A stretch of 20,001 nucleotides of DNA from JAHEEL01 sp964195545 (GCA_964195545.1 CAXMQQ010000067.1:1-20001), one strand, 5' to 3'. Shown: positions 7,439 through 16,167, numbered from the stretch's first letter. Program-made: numbers and translations. Notes: generated by a model from the letters alone, not told the origin.

Positions 7439-8872
7439 ATGTCACGGGCTGTGGTCCAGCGACAACATAGGCGAAAGATCGAACTGGCGGCTGGCTTCGG
7501 CGCGCTCGGTCTAGCGATCCTGGTCGCGCTCATCTGGATGCCATGGCAGACGTTCCCCGACCTACGACTCTGGATCCCATTCGCGGTGGCGTTCGTCTAC
7601 TTCGAATGGCACTCCGTCGAAGTCAACGATCGGCTCTTCGCCAGCCCATCGATCATGGTTCTCCTAACTGCAGCAGTCACCTTCGGTCCCGAGGGTGCGG
7701 TTCTGGGGGGCACCGCAATGGCGGCATTGGCAGTTGCGACTCCGGCCGATATTCGAGAGCGTCGATGGTTCCAGCCGATCGCCAATTTTGGACAGTTGGT
7801 CACATCGGCCGCCGCGGCCACCACCGTCCTGGCGCTCTTCGTGAGTATTGGCGTGCCCAGCGGAGGATCTGCCCTCGACGCCGGGCTTTGGAGAATCGCG
7901 TTGGGATCCGCGTTGGCCTCGATCGTGTACGGCGTCGTCAACTACCGGATGGTGCTGTTCGCTGTGAGCCGTGTCTACGGTCGACTCGAGGTTCGGCCGT
8001 GGTCGCACATCGGGGCGATTCTTCTGCCGATGACGGGCATGGGTTTCCTCGGTGGACTGCTCGGCGCTACCTACCTCACCATCGGAACCGCCGCGCTTCC
8101 GCTCATCGCCGTGGTCTTCTTCGTCGGGTACATGGCCTTCGAGTCGTACGCACGGCTTCGCGAGGCCCAGGACTCGACGATCCGAGGTTTCATAAAAGCG
8201 CTCGAGGCCAAGGACCTCTACACCCGGGGTCACACCGAGCGTGTCGCCCGCTTCACGGAGATGATCGGCAAGCAGATGGGCTTCGATGGAACGCAACTCG
8301 AACGGCTCCGGTGGGCTGCCCTTATCCACGACGTCGGCAAGCTCGCCGTTCCCCGTGATCTCATCCGCAAGCGCTCCCGTCTCACCGATGAGGAGTACAA
8401 GACCATGCAACAGCACGTTCACTTCGTCGAGGAGCTACTTGAGGACGTCGCCTTCCTTCGACCCATGATCGAGATCGCATCGAACCACCACGCCCACTAC
8501 GACGGCAACGGATACCACGGTGCCGGTCACGAGCACGGTGACACACCATCGAAGGAGGTGTGCATCCTCGCCGTTGCCGACTCGTTCGACGCAATCACTT
8601 CGACACGTTCCTACCGGGTGGCTCTCACCCAGCCCTACGCATACGCGGAACTGCGACGCCACGCCGGCACTCAGTTCGACCCCGAGGTCGTAGAAGCATT
8701 CATCGAAGCGATGGAGGGCTCCGGCCATCGCTACGGATCGAAGATCGAACTCACCGACGACGAGGCACGGGACATCGCCGAAGAGGGCCTCGACGAGATC
8801 CGGAAGGCCGACCAGGTCCACGGCCGGAATTTCCCGCTTGCACCGATCGTGGAGGAAGCCGACAATGGCTGA
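7439..8872 (+). CDS. Membrane protein with HD-GYP-type phosphohydrolase domain
   Basis: The 477-residue protein has about six or more hydrophobic segments in residues 15-235, then a cytoplasmic HD-GYP-type domain from about 245. Visible metal and signature residues are His265, HD at 297-298 within ALIHDVGKLAVP, HH at 350-351, and GNGYH at 357-360 where the canonical motif is GxGYP. Asp381 in ADSFDAI and an AGTQFDP motif near 409 follow. HD-GYP proteins hydrolyse cyclic di-GMP or related cyclic dinucleotides, so a second-messenger role is likely, but the final P of GYP is replaced by H. The ATG at 7439 has GGGAG six bases upstream; a GTG at 7427 is less likely. It overlaps the next gene by 8 bases. 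Confidence 0.88.
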   Translation: MSRAVVQRQHRRKIELAAGFGALGLAILVALIWMPWQTFPDLRLWIPFAVAFVYFEWHSVEVNDRLFASPSIMVLLTAAVTFGPEGAVLGGTAMAALAVATPADIRERRWFQPIANFGQLVTSAAAATTVLALFVSIGVPSGGSALDAGLWRIALGSALASIVYGVVNYRMVLFAVSRVYGRLEVRPWSHIGAILLPMTGMGFLGGLLGATYLTIGTAALPLIAVVFFVGYMAFESYARLREAQDSTIRGFIKALEAKDLYTRGHTERVARFTEMIGKQMGFDGTQLERLRWAALIHDVGKLAVPRDLIRKRSRLTDEEYKTMQQHVHFVEELLEDVAFLRPMIEIASNHHAHYDGNGYHGAGHEHGDTPSKEVCILAVADSFDAITSTRSYRVALTQPYAYAELRRHAGTQFDPEVVEAFIEAMEGSGHRYGSKIELTDDEARDIAEEGLDEIRKADQVHGRNFPLAPIVEEADNG

Positions 8873-10085
8873 GTCAAGACTCCACCGGCTCTCGCTCATC
8901 CTGCTCGCCGCGATCGCGGTGCTCGGTGCCATCTCAGTTCTGTTCGCTGTCCGATCCGGCGAGGCGTGGGCTGCCGCCGCGTTCTGGGCCGTGGTCATCG
9001 CCAGCATGCACTACCTCTCCGTTCCGACGCCGTCTGGGAAACGGATCAACCTTGCGATCGGTCCTGCCGTTGCGGCCGCCATTCTCTTGCCAGGAACCGT
9101 CGTCGTGCTGGCCGCGTATTCGGTTGGACTCGTCGGCGGGTGGGGGGTGCTTCGGTGGAGGTCGACAAGCGATCGAGATGCCGACTCCGACTACGTGGCA
9201 GAGTCCGTCTCGATGCTCGCATTTGGGCTCGTCGCCTCGCTGGCGTTGACAGGTCTTTCGGGTTCGTCGCTTCCGCTCGCATGGGAACAGTTGCTGTCGG
9301 TCATGGTCGGGGGGGCCGTCTGGTTTGTCCTGCGAGCACTCGTGTCGGCATGGGTGGGTACCGAGCGCGACGATCTTGCCTCCCGCTACCTGTGGCTCCT
9401 CGCGCTTGAGGACTGGACTGTCGCTCTCGCGATCTTCACCGGTGGTGCGCTATTCGGCATGACCTGGCCTCTCATGGGCGTCTGGGCCTTCCCGGTTGCG
9501 ATCCTTCCGTACGCATTCAGCCACCTGGCATTCGTGCGATACCACTCGACCCGGATCACGTACGGTCAGATGATCCGTGCGCTCGCTCAAATTCCCGAGG
9601 TCGCAGATCTCGCTCCGCGCGGCCACGCGACTCGAACTGCCGACCTTGCGGTATCGATGGCTCGTGAGATCGGGCTTCACCCCAACGAAGTGACCGAACT
9701 GGAATACGCCGCATTGATGCATGACGTTGGTCGGATCACGCTGACCGAACCTGCGATCCTCAAAGCCGGCTACACCGACGAGGACATTGCCCGTTGGGGC
9801 GCACAGATCATCGCCGAAGCTCCCTACCTCCAGGAGGTATCGGAGTACGTTCGGGTGCAGCACAGTCCCTTCCGACGGCCGGGAGAGGCGATGGACCCGG
9901 ACGTCCCGATGATCTCGAAGATCATCAAGGTTGCGAGTGCCTACGACCGGGCCGTTCACGAGATGCACCTCTCACCTCTCGAGGCCTTGGAGAGGATCCA
10001 CCGAGGATCCGCCTACGACTTCGACCCGGAGGTGTCGGCATCGCTGCGGCGGGTTCTCGCGCAACGGGGCGTGATCGCAGCCTGA
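8865..10085 (+). CDS. Membrane protein with degenerate HD-GYP-type domain
   Basis: The 406-residue protein repeats the design of its upstream neighbour: hydrophobic segments over about residues 8-225, then an HD-type domain. His254 (RGHATRTA), HD at 286-287 (ALMHDVGRI), a histidine at 333 and Asp361 (KVASAYDRAV) are kept. The HHxxxDGxGYP block is replaced by VQHSPFRRPGEAM, so the GYP part is gone. It may be catalytically altered, act on another substrate, or serve as a partner or sensor. Start is the ATG at 8865, which has GGAGGA eight bases upstream and overlaps the previous stop by 8 bases. The tandem arrangement suggests duplication and joint expression. Confidence 0.85.
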   Translation: MAESRLHRLSLILLAAIAVLGAISVLFAVRSGEAWAAAAFWAVVIASMHYLSVPTPSGKRINLAIGPAVAAAILLPGTVVVLAAYSVGLVGGWGVLRWRSTSDRDADSDYVAESVSMLAFGLVASLALTGLSGSSLPLAWEQLLSVMVGGAVWFVLRALVSAWVGTERDDLASRYLWLLALEDWTVALAIFTGGALFGMTWPLMGVWAFPVAILPYAFSHLAFVRYHSTRITYGQMIRALAQIPEVADLAPRGHATRTADLAVSMAREIGLHPNEVTELEYAALMHDVGRITLTEPAILKAGYTDEDIARWGAQIIAEAPYLQEVSEYVRVQHSPFRRPGEAMDPDVPMISKIIKVASAYDRAVHEMHLSPLEALERIHRGSAYDFDPEVSASLRRVLAQRGVIAA

Positions 10086-10101
10086 CTTCGCCGTCCGCGG
10101 A

Positions 10102-10662
10102 TCAGCGGTCTGCAGCGGATCCCGGAGTTCCCTCGACACCATGAGCGAAGAGGCGGACCGGGCGACGGACCTGATCCTCCAGGAACACCCCGACGCCAAT
10201 CGCAAGGAACACGTCACCCATCGAGATGACGCTGCGTGGTAGTGGAATGATGTCGGCGAGGAATGCCAGGCTGGTCTCCTCGGTGAGTAAGACGTGCTTT
10301 GCTCCTAGGGCCACATCGGCCGATCCTCCAGCCAGTTTCACCGCTTCGAGCATGACGGGCATACCGCCGCTTGCAGCGATAACCGTGAAGTTCATCAAGA
10401 CGCCGATACCTGCGACCCAGAGACCAGCCATCTGACGATTGAGCCATACGAAGACGAGGAGCGGAACATACGACGTGAGGATCAATCCCACGGCGAGGTC
10501 GTGGCTTGAACGCGGGAGAAATGTCGCGACGGCCTGGATGCCGAACCCGATGAACAGGAGCCACCAGGCACGAACGCCGATCTCCGTCAGATTCGAGAGC
10601 TTTCCCCCTCGAGCAAGCCCGACGAGCACAGCGATAACCAAGACGAGCAACATCCAGAGCAC
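10102..10662 (-). CDS. DUF5317-like integral membrane protein
   Basis: The 186-residue protein has about five hydrophobic segments, starting with LWMLLVLVIAVLVGLA. It carries the combination GVLMNFTVIAASGGMPV, then AKHVLLTEETSLAFLADIIP and VISMGDVFLAIGV, which I associate with the DUF5317 family. That family is common in actinobacteria and other Gram-positives and has no established function. The first codon is GTG at 10662; an ATG at 10653 is an alternative, and neither has a clear ribosome site. It converges on the second HD-GYP gene with only 16 bases between the stops and is divergent from the crotonase gene. Confidence 0.75.
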   Translation of the reverse strand: MLWMLLVLVIAVLVGLARGGKLSNLTEIGVRAWWLLFIGFGIQAVATFLPRSSHDLAVGLILTSYVPLLVFVWLNRQMAGLWVAGIGVLMNFTVIAASGGMPVMLEAVKLAGGSADVALGAKHVLLTEETSLAFLADIIPLPRSVISMGDVFLAIGVGVFLEDQVRRPVRLFAHGVEGTPGSAADR

Positions 10663-10695
10663 GGTTCAACGGTAGCCGATGCCGCATCCGGTGGC

Positions 10696-10758
10696 GTACT
10701 CAGCACTGAGTACTGAGTACCCAATACTTGGAGCTTGTGGCTTGCAGCTTGTAGCTTC
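10696..10758. repeat. Nine-unit period-7 array before the crotonase gene
   Basis: Nine consecutive 7-base units: GTACTCA, GCACTGA, GTACTGA, GTACCCA, ATACTTG, GAGCTTG, TGGCTTG, CAGCTTG, TAGCTTC. The fourth base is C in all nine and the fifth is T in eight, although the outer bases drift from one end to the other. The array ends five bases before the ATG at 10764, so it fills most of the upstream region of that gene and leaves no room for a normal ribosome site. It lies between divergent genes, so it is not simply a terminator. Confidence 0.8.
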
Positions 10759-10763
10759 TCCCC

Positions 10764-11531
10764 ATGATCCGATACAACGTTGACGGGCAGGTTGCCACTC
10801 TCACTATTGACGACCCTGATCGTCGCAACGCGTTGACGAATGAGGCGATGGCTGAGTTGGGTGAGGCGTTGGGGGCTGCGTGCGGCGACGGGGATGTACG
10901 CGTGATCGTCGTCACCGGCGCTGGAGATCGGGCGTTCTCGGCCGGTGGGGATCTCTCGGGAGGTTTCGTCGACGCGCCGCTGGCCGGTCACGGCGGTCGT
11001 GGTGCGCTCGCAGACTTGATCCGTGGCATGCGTCGCTGTCCCAAGCCTGTGGTCGGCCGGATCAACGGTCATGCACTCGGCGGGGGACTCGGCCTTGTCG
11101 CAGGATGCGACATCGCGATCGCTGCGGAAAGTGCCACGTTCGGTACGCCGGAGATCGGTGTCGGTCTGTGGCCCATGATGATCACGGCGGCCCTTCAGCC
11201 TCTGGTTCCGCGGCGGCCGCTCCTCGAGATGATGATGACGGGCAGGCGGTTCGGTGCGAAGGAGGCCGCTCAGCTCGGGATTGTCAATCGAGTTGTGCTT
11301 GCCGACGAACTCGACGGCGCGGTGGGAGAGACGGTGGATGCGCTCGCCTCACAGAGCCCCGCAGCTCTTGCACTCGGGAAGTCGGCCTTCTATGCGGTGG
11401 AGGATATGGATCTCGACACCGCCCTGGACCATCTCCACATCGGCCTGACTGCAGTAGCGACCACGGAAGATGCCGCAGAAGGCGTCAAAGCGTTCCTGGA
11501 CAAGCGCGACCCGATCTGGAAAGGTCGATAG
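10764..11531 (+). CDS. Enoyl-CoA hydratase/isomerase (crotonase) family protein
   Basis: The 255-residue protein has the crotonase signature: a GDRAFSAGGDL oxyanion segment, NGHALGGGLGLVAGCDIAIA at about 101-120, ATFGTPEIGVGLWP, and LEMMMTGRRFGAKEAAQLG. Compared with rat mitochondrial enoyl-CoA hydratase, the glutamate corresponding to E164 is kept (Glu130 in TPEIG). The one corresponding to E144, in the GGGCE position, is replaced by Gly110. Loss of that first glutamate argues against a plain hydratase and is compatible with an isomerase or another crotonase-fold reaction on a CoA thioester. The reaction is therefore left open. The ATG has no visible ribosome site because a heptamer array sits directly upstream. 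Confidence 0.88.
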   Translation: MIRYNVDGQVATLTIDDPDRRNALTNEAMAELGEALGAACGDGDVRVIVVTGAGDRAFSAGGDLSGGFVDAPLAGHGGRGALADLIRGMRRCPKPVVGRINGHALGGGLGLVAGCDIAIAAESATFGTPEIGVGLWPMMITAALQPLVPRRPLLEMMMTGRRFGAKEAAQLGIVNRVVLADELDGAVGETVDALASQSPAALALGKSAFYAVEDMDLDTALDHLHIGLTAVATTEDAAEGVKAFLDKRDPIWKGR

Positions 11532-11536
11532 CTCCA

Positions 11537-11555
11537 CGCTTCAGGAAGAGAAGCG
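11537..11555 (+). terminator. Short hairpin after the crotonase gene
   Basis: CGCTTC and GAAGCG form a perfect 6-bp stem around a 7-base loop, starting 5 bases after the stop. There is no T-run, so termination is only suggested. It lies between convergent genes. Confidence 0.4.
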
Positions 11556-11563
11556 GTACGGAT

Positions 11564-11591
11564 CTTGCAGCTTGCGGCTTGGAGCTTGAAG
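11564..11591. repeat. Four-unit period-7 array
   Basis: Units in register: CTTGCAG, CTTGCGG, CTTGGAG, CTTGAAG, followed by the start of a fifth (CTCAGCC). The array fills the gap between the convergent crotonase and TlpA-like genes and ends two bases before the latter's stop. AGCTT and AAGCT elements within it allow partial fold-back. Confidence 0.75.
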
Positions 11592-11592
11592 C

Positions 11593-12165
11593 TCAGCCGA
11601 ACCACTTGTCGAGGATTGCGTCGATTTCGGCTTCCGTGACTGAGCCGAAGATCCGCTCCAGGATGAACCCGTTTGACGAGATGATGTATGAGGCGGGGAG
11701 TGCGATCACTTCGTAGGCACTGCCGACGGTGCCGGACTCATCGAACCCGATCGCGTATCCAACGTCGATCGACGCGGCGAATTCAGCAGCCTCGACCAGA
11801 TCGTCCTTGGTGGCGACGCCGAAGAACTTGATGTCCTCGTGGGATTCCGACGCGTGATCGATGTCGGGCATCTCCGCCCGACAGGGTGGGCACCACGAGG
11901 CCCACATGTTGAGAAACACCGGTCGGCCGTCATCGGCCAGATGCTCCGAGAGTGTGAAGCCGGCGCCGTCAAGGGTCATGACCGTGAAGTCGGGCGCCAT
12001 GTCCCCATGTCCCGGTGGTGTCTCTGCGCCGGGAACGTCCTCGAGGTCGGGAAGCCCCTCAGCCGATGACTCCGAACTTGAGCACGCCGCCCCGGCGATT
12101 GCAGCAACGACGAGAAGGGCCATGAGAGCGGTACGGAGGCGACGGGAAGAGAGAGGGACGAACAT
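11593..12165 (-). CDS. TlpA/ResA-like thioredoxin-fold lipoprotein
   Basis: The 190-residue protein begins MFVPLSSRRLRTALMALLVV and has a lipoprotein-type signal with IAGAAC, where Cys28 is the likely lipidated residue. The mature part shows the AhpC/TSA-Redoxin layout: MAPDFTVMTLDG, then LNMWASWCPPCRAEMP with redox Cys92 and Cys95, and a cis-proline region IALPASYII. Such proteins reduce or isomerise disulfides outside the membrane, for instance in cytochrome c assembly. No cytochrome genes are nearby, so the partner is unknown. The frame is open further upstream to 12372, but the lipoprotein signal fixes the ATG at 12165. It is divergent from aconitase. Confidence 0.87.
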   Translation of the reverse strand: MFVPLSSRRLRTALMALLVVAAIAGAACSSSESSAEGLPDLEDVPGAETPPGHGDMAPDFTVMTLDGAGFTLSEHLADDGRPVFLNMWASWCPPCRAEMPDIDHASESHEDIKFFGVATKDDLVEAAEFAASIDVGYAIGFDESGTVGSAYEVIALPASYIISSNGFILERIFGSVTEAEIDAILDKWFG

Positions 12166-12323
12166 GGCTGGAAGGTAATGAACAGAACCGAATATCGACC
12201 GCTCGAAGATCTGTTCCGAAACCGATCGGTGCGGCGAGCGGAAGCATGCTCTGGGCGGCGATATCATGTCCCTGATTCGACACAACCACAACCACGACCG
12301 CCAGATGCTTGCGAGGCCGCACC
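12166..12323. promoter_or_regulatory. Divergent promoter region, tlpA-like gene / acnA
   Basis: A 158-base gap between divergent starts. It holds an inverted pair GAACAG (12180-12185) and CTGTTC (about 12211-12216), and the palindrome ACCGATCGGT (about 12222-12231). On the acnA side is a C/A-rich stretch (CACAACCACAACCACGACC) ending in GCGAGG eight bases before the acnA ATG. Promoters for both genes should lie here, but no consensus -35/-10 pair is convincing. Confidence 0.4.
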
Positions 12324-15002
12324 ATGACCGACAACCACAATCCCTTCGGCGCACGCCGCACGATCGACACACCGCTCGGCGAACGATTGATCTACCGACT
12401 CGATGCCCTCAGCAGCATCGGTGACGTCGATGCGCTCCCGTACTCGATCAAGGTCCTCCTGGAGTCGGCCCTCAGGAACCACGACGGCCGAGTCGTCACC
12501 GACGCGGACGTTCATGCCGTGGCCCGCTACGTCGCCACCGACGTGGGGGAGGCGGAGATCGCCTTCAAGCCAGCAAGGGTCGTCCTGCAGGACTTCACCG
12601 GCGTTCCGGCTGTGGTCGATCTCGCCGCAATGCGGTCCGCCGTTGTTCGGATGACCGGCGACGAGGCTTCGGCGGCCAAGGTCAATCCGCAGGTCCCGGC
12701 CGATCTCGTTGTCGACCATTCAGTCCAGGTCGACGCGTTCAACTCTCCCGATGCTCTCCAGATCAACTCGGAGATGGAATTCGCACGGAACATGGAGCGC
12801 TACGAGTTCCTCAAATGGGGACAGTTGGCCTTCGACGACTTCCGCGTCGTGCCGCCGGCCACCGGGATCGTGCATCAGGTCAACCTCGAGTATCTCGCCA
12901 AAGTCGTCTGGGATAGCGACGGGGCGCTCTACCCGGACTCGCTGGTCGGAACCGACTCGCACACCACGATGATCAACGGGTTGGGCGTTGTCGGATGGGG
13001 CGTCGGTGGCATCGAGGCCGAGGCTGTCATGGTCGGCCAGCCGATATACATGCTGCTCCCGGAAGTCGTCGGATTCCGCCTCACCGGCACGCTTCCGGAG
13101 GGGGCGACCGCGACGGATCTCGTACTCAGAATCACCGAGATGCTTCGCTCTCATGGCGTCGTCGGCAAGTTCGTGGAGTACTACGGGCCTGCCCTCGACG
13201 ACATGCCCGTTGCCAACCGGGCGACGATCGCCAACATGGCGCCCGAGTACGGCGCCACCGTCGGCTTCTTCCCCGTCGATGATCGGACACTCGACTACAT
13301 GAGGCTGTCCGGGCGCGACGAAGCGCTGATCGCCACGGTCGAGCAGTACTACAAGGAGCAAGGAATGTGGCGTGACGAGAGTCGCACCATTACCTATAGC
13401 TCCGAATTGGAATTGGACCTCGGGACGATCGTCCCGTCCCTCGCCGGCCCGAAGCGGCCGCAGGATCGCATCGAACTCGACGCGATGAAGACCCAGTGGC
13501 ACACCGATCTCGAGGGAGGCCTGCGTCCGGACGATTCGGTCCCCGGTGCCACCGCCAGCGTGACCAGCGAGGGGCAGACCTTCGACCTCGGCGACGGTGA
13601 CGTGGTGATCGCTGCGATCACCTCGTGCACAAACACGTCGAACCCCGATGTCATGATCGGTGCCGGCCTTGTTGCTCGGAAGGCGAACGAGCGGGGCCTT
13701 AAGCGCAAGCCGTGGGTGAAGACATCGCTAGCTCCCGGGTCCAAGGTCGTCACGGACTATCTTGTCGAGGCCGGACTCGTTGACGATCTCGATGCCGTCG
13801 GGTTCTGGACGGTCGGATACGGTTGCACTACCTGCATCGGAAACTCGGGGCCGCTCCCCGAACCCATCGCCGCAGGCGTCGAAGAGGCCAACCTCGTCGT
13901 GACGTCGGTGCTCTCCGGAAACCGCAACTTCGAGGGTCGTATCAGCCCGCATGTGCGAGCCAACTACCTGGCTTCACCGCCGCTCGTCGTTGCATACGCG
14001 ATCGCCGGAACCGTCGACATCGATCTTGCGACCGAACCACTCGGCATCGATCGTGATGGCAACGATGTCTACCTCGCAGATCTGTGGCCGACGCAGGAGG
14101 AAGTCGCTGCCGTCGTAGCCGCTTCGGTGAATCGTGAGCAGTTCATCACCGAGTACGGCGCCGTATTCGACGGCTCCGATGAATGGCAGGACGTTCAGTC
14201 GGGCGAAGGATCGATCTACTCGTGGGATGCGGATTCGACGTACGTACAGGAGCCACCGTTCTTCGTTGACCTCGCACCGGATCCGAAGCCGGTTGCGCCG
14301 ATCAACGGAGCCAGGGTTCTACTCAAACTTGCTGACTCGGTCACTACCGACCACATCTCTCCAGCCGGAGCCATCGGACCCGACACGCCGGCCGGGCGGT
14401 ACCTCCTTGCCCACGGCGTCGAACGAGAGATGTTCAATAGCTACGGCTCGCGGCGGGGTAACGACCGCATCATGACGCGAGGAACGTTCGCCAACGTGCG
14501 CGTCAGGAACGAGATCGCTCCAGGAACCGAGGGTGGATGGACTCGCGACTTCCTGGACGGGGAGATCAAACCGGTATTCGACGCTTCGATGCACTATCAG
14601 TCTGAGGGCGTGCCGCTCGTCGTGCTCGCGGGCAAGGACTACGGGATGGGGTCGTCGCGCGACTGGGCGGCGAAGGGCACGTTCCTTCTCGGGGTCAAGG
14701 CCGTGATCGCTGAGAGCTTCGAGCGGATCCATCGTTCGAACCTCGTGATGATGGGTGTGATCCCGCTGACGTTCACTGACGGCCAGAGCGCCGACAGTCT
14801 CGGTCTCGACGGAACCGAGGTCATCTCGGTCGACGTTGACGACAACCTGACGCCACGCCAGATCGTGAAGGTGACGGCTGCGAAAGCCGACGGGGCGATC
14901 ATCGAGTTCGAAGCCATGGCCCGCTGCGACACTCCGATCGAGGTCGACTACCTCCGCCACGGAGGGATCCTGCACATGGTGATCCGGGAGATGGCAAGCT
15001 AG
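12324..15002 (+). CDS. acnA: Aconitate hydratase, AcnA/IRP1 type
   Basis: Aconitase converts citrate to isocitrate in the TCA cycle with a [4Fe-4S] cluster. The 892-residue length fits the AcnA/IRP1 branch. The cluster ligands are Cys435 (AITSCTNTSNPDVMIGAG), Cys501 and Cys504 (GYGCTTCIGNSGPL), the spacing of AcnA and IRP1. The C-terminal swivel domain shows NSYGSRRGNDRIM and GSSRDWAAKGTFLLGVKAVI. The ATG at 12324 has GCGAGG eight bases upstream; an in-frame TTG five codons earlier is less likely. A heptamer array separates its 3' end from the convergent dipeptidase gene. Confidence 0.97.
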   Translation: MTDNHNPFGARRTIDTPLGERLIYRLDALSSIGDVDALPYSIKVLLESALRNHDGRVVTDADVHAVARYVATDVGEAEIAFKPARVVLQDFTGVPAVVDLAAMRSAVVRMTGDEASAAKVNPQVPADLVVDHSVQVDAFNSPDALQINSEMEFARNMERYEFLKWGQLAFDDFRVVPPATGIVHQVNLEYLAKVVWDSDGALYPDSLVGTDSHTTMINGLGVVGWGVGGIEAEAVMVGQPIYMLLPEVVGFRLTGTLPEGATATDLVLRITEMLRSHGVVGKFVEYYGPALDDMPVANRATIANMAPEYGATVGFFPVDDRTLDYMRLSGRDEALIATVEQYYKEQGMWRDESRTITYSSELELDLGTIVPSLAGPKRPQDRIELDAMKTQWHTDLEGGLRPDDSVPGATASVTSEGQTFDLGDGDVVIAAITSCTNTSNPDVMIGAGLVARKANERGLKRKPWVKTSLAPGSKVVTDYLVEAGLVDDLDAVGFWTVGYGCTTCIGNSGPLPEPIAAGVEEANLVVTSVLSGNRNFEGRISPHVRANYLASPPLVVAYAIAGTVDIDLATEPLGIDRDGNDVYLADLWPTQEEVAAVVAASVNREQFITEYGAVFDGSDEWQDVQSGEGSIYSWDADSTYVQEPPFFVDLAPDPKPVAPINGARVLLKLADSVTTDHISPAGAIGPDTPAGRYLLAHGVEREMFNSYGSRRGNDRIMTRGTFANVRVRNEIAPGTEGGWTRDFLDGEIKPVFDASMHYQSEGVPLVVLAGKDYGMGSSRDWAAKGTFLLGVKAVIAESFERIHRSNLVMMGVIPLTFTDGQSADSLGLDGTEVISVDVDDNLTPRQIVKVTAAKADGAIIEFEAMARCDTPIEVDYLRHGGILHMVIREMAS

Positions 15003-15005
15003 TAG

Positions 15006-15060
15006 CAGGCCTCAAGCTTCAAGATTCGTCCGAGTCTTACGGCTTGGAGCTTGGAGCTGA
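15006..15060. repeat. Period-7 array between convergent acnA and dipeptidase genes
   Basis: Units in 7-base steps from 15006: CAGGCCT, CAAGCTT, CAAGATT, CGTCCGA, GTCTTAC, GGCTTGG, AGCTTGG, AGCTGAT. The left units (CAAGCTT-type) and the right units (CTTGGAG-type) are roughly inverted copies, so the array can fold into a hairpin. This one lies where a bidirectional terminator would be expected. Confidence 0.7.
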
Positions 15061-16167
15061 TCAGTCGTTCGCTGCGAGCACGCGCAATGCGTTCTCGCCT
15101 AGGATCTTTCTGATATTCCGTTCTTGCCAACCACGGTCGAGCAGTTCAACTGTGATCGCCGGGTAGGTCGAGACGTCTTCGAGGCCGGTTGGCGTGGCAT
15201 CGATCCCGTCGAAGTCGGAGCCGATGCCGACGTGATCGACACCGGCTGCCTCTGCGATGTAATCGATGTGATCGACGACGTCGGAGGCGGTGACCTCCGG
15301 GTAGGGGTCCTTCTCGATCAATCGCTTCATCTCGGCCTCGACGGTGGTGTCGTCTCCGAGGCGATCTCTGAGTTCTCGCTGAACGGCGAACATGCTGGCC
15401 GCTTGTTCCGCTCCAGCCATGCCGACGAACGGTGGATAGAAGTTCACCATCACGATGCCGTTGTTCGTCTGTACGAGTTCGAGCACGTCGTCGGGCACGT
15501 TCCTGGGGTGCGGGGCCAGGGCGAGCGCACTGGAATGGGAGGCCATGACCGGCCGGTCGCTCACGGACAAGGCGTGACGCATCGTGTCTGCCGAGACATG
15601 TGAGATATCGATGATCATGCCGATCCGGTTCATCTCACGGATCACCTCTTCCCCGAAGTCCGTCAGGCCGCCGTGTCTGGCATCGTCGGTCGCAGAGTCG
15701 GCCCAGTCGATCGTGTCAGCGTGTGTGAGGGTCATGTAGCGGACGCCGAGCGTTCGAAGCATCCGGACGGCCACCAGCGAGTTCTCGATGGAGTGACCAC
15801 CCTCGGCTCCCATGAGAGAAGCCGTGAGACCTCGAGACCGAGCATCGGCTACGTCGATGGCTGACTCGGCGTGGGCGAGTCGGTCGCAGCGGTCCGTCAT
15901 CCGGCGTACGAGGTCGATTTGCTCGATCGTCGTTCGGAGCGGGGTCGGGTCCCATGCAGGTACGAACACCGACCAGAACTGTGCTCCAACGCCGCCTACT
16001 GCAAGGCGAGGAACGTCCGTGTGGTAGCCGTTGAGGGAACTGCATGGGTCGTCTCGGTCGAGGTTGGATTCGGCGCGGATGCGAAGTGCCCAGGGCAAGT
16101 CGTTGTGACCGTCCACGACCGGCAGGTCGGCATGGATCCTCCGAGCCTGTTCGGTTGGGTCAGTCAC
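15061..16167 (-). CDS. Membrane dipeptidase family (M19, renal dipeptidase-like)
   Basis: M19 enzymes are zinc amidohydrolases that cleave dipeptides, often tolerant of D-residues at the C-terminal position. The chosen reading gives 368 residues. Metal-site landmarks are His21 and Asp23 in VVDGHNDLPW, a glutamate in SLMGAEGGHSIEN, histidines in ISHVSADTM and in MASHSSALALAPHPRN, and an aspartate in GIGSDFDGI. There is no signal peptide or anchor, so it is probably cytoplasmic despite the family name. The GTG at 16167 overlaps the stop of the upstream selenoprotein-type gene by 8 bases; an ATG at 16221 would overlap it by 62 bases. Co-transcription with that gene is likely. Confidence 0.9.
   Translation of the reverse strand: MTDPTEQARRIHADLPVVDGHNDLPWALRIRAESNLDRDDPCSSLNGYHTDVPRLAVGGVGAQFWSVFVPAWDPTPLRTTIEQIDLVRRMTDRCDRLAHAESAIDVADARSRGLTASLMGAEGGHSIENSLVAVRMLRTLGVRYMTLTHADTIDWADSATDDARHGGLTDFGEEVIREMNRIGMIIDISHVSADTMRHALSVSDRPVMASHSSALALAPHPRNVPDDVLELVQTNNGIVMVNFYPPFVGMAGAEQAASMFAVQRELRDRLGDDTTVEAEMKRLIEKDPYPEVTASDVVDHIDYIAEAAGVDHVGIGSDFDGIDATPTGLEDVSTYPAITVELLDRGWQERNIRKILGENALRVLAAND

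Noticed and set aside
7030..7533. Minus-strand frame with a HPPHCCCEEHH segment
   Set aside because: The cysteine/histidine cluster looks like a metal site, but the frame crosses the divergent promoter and the start of the HD-GYP gene and has no ribosome site.
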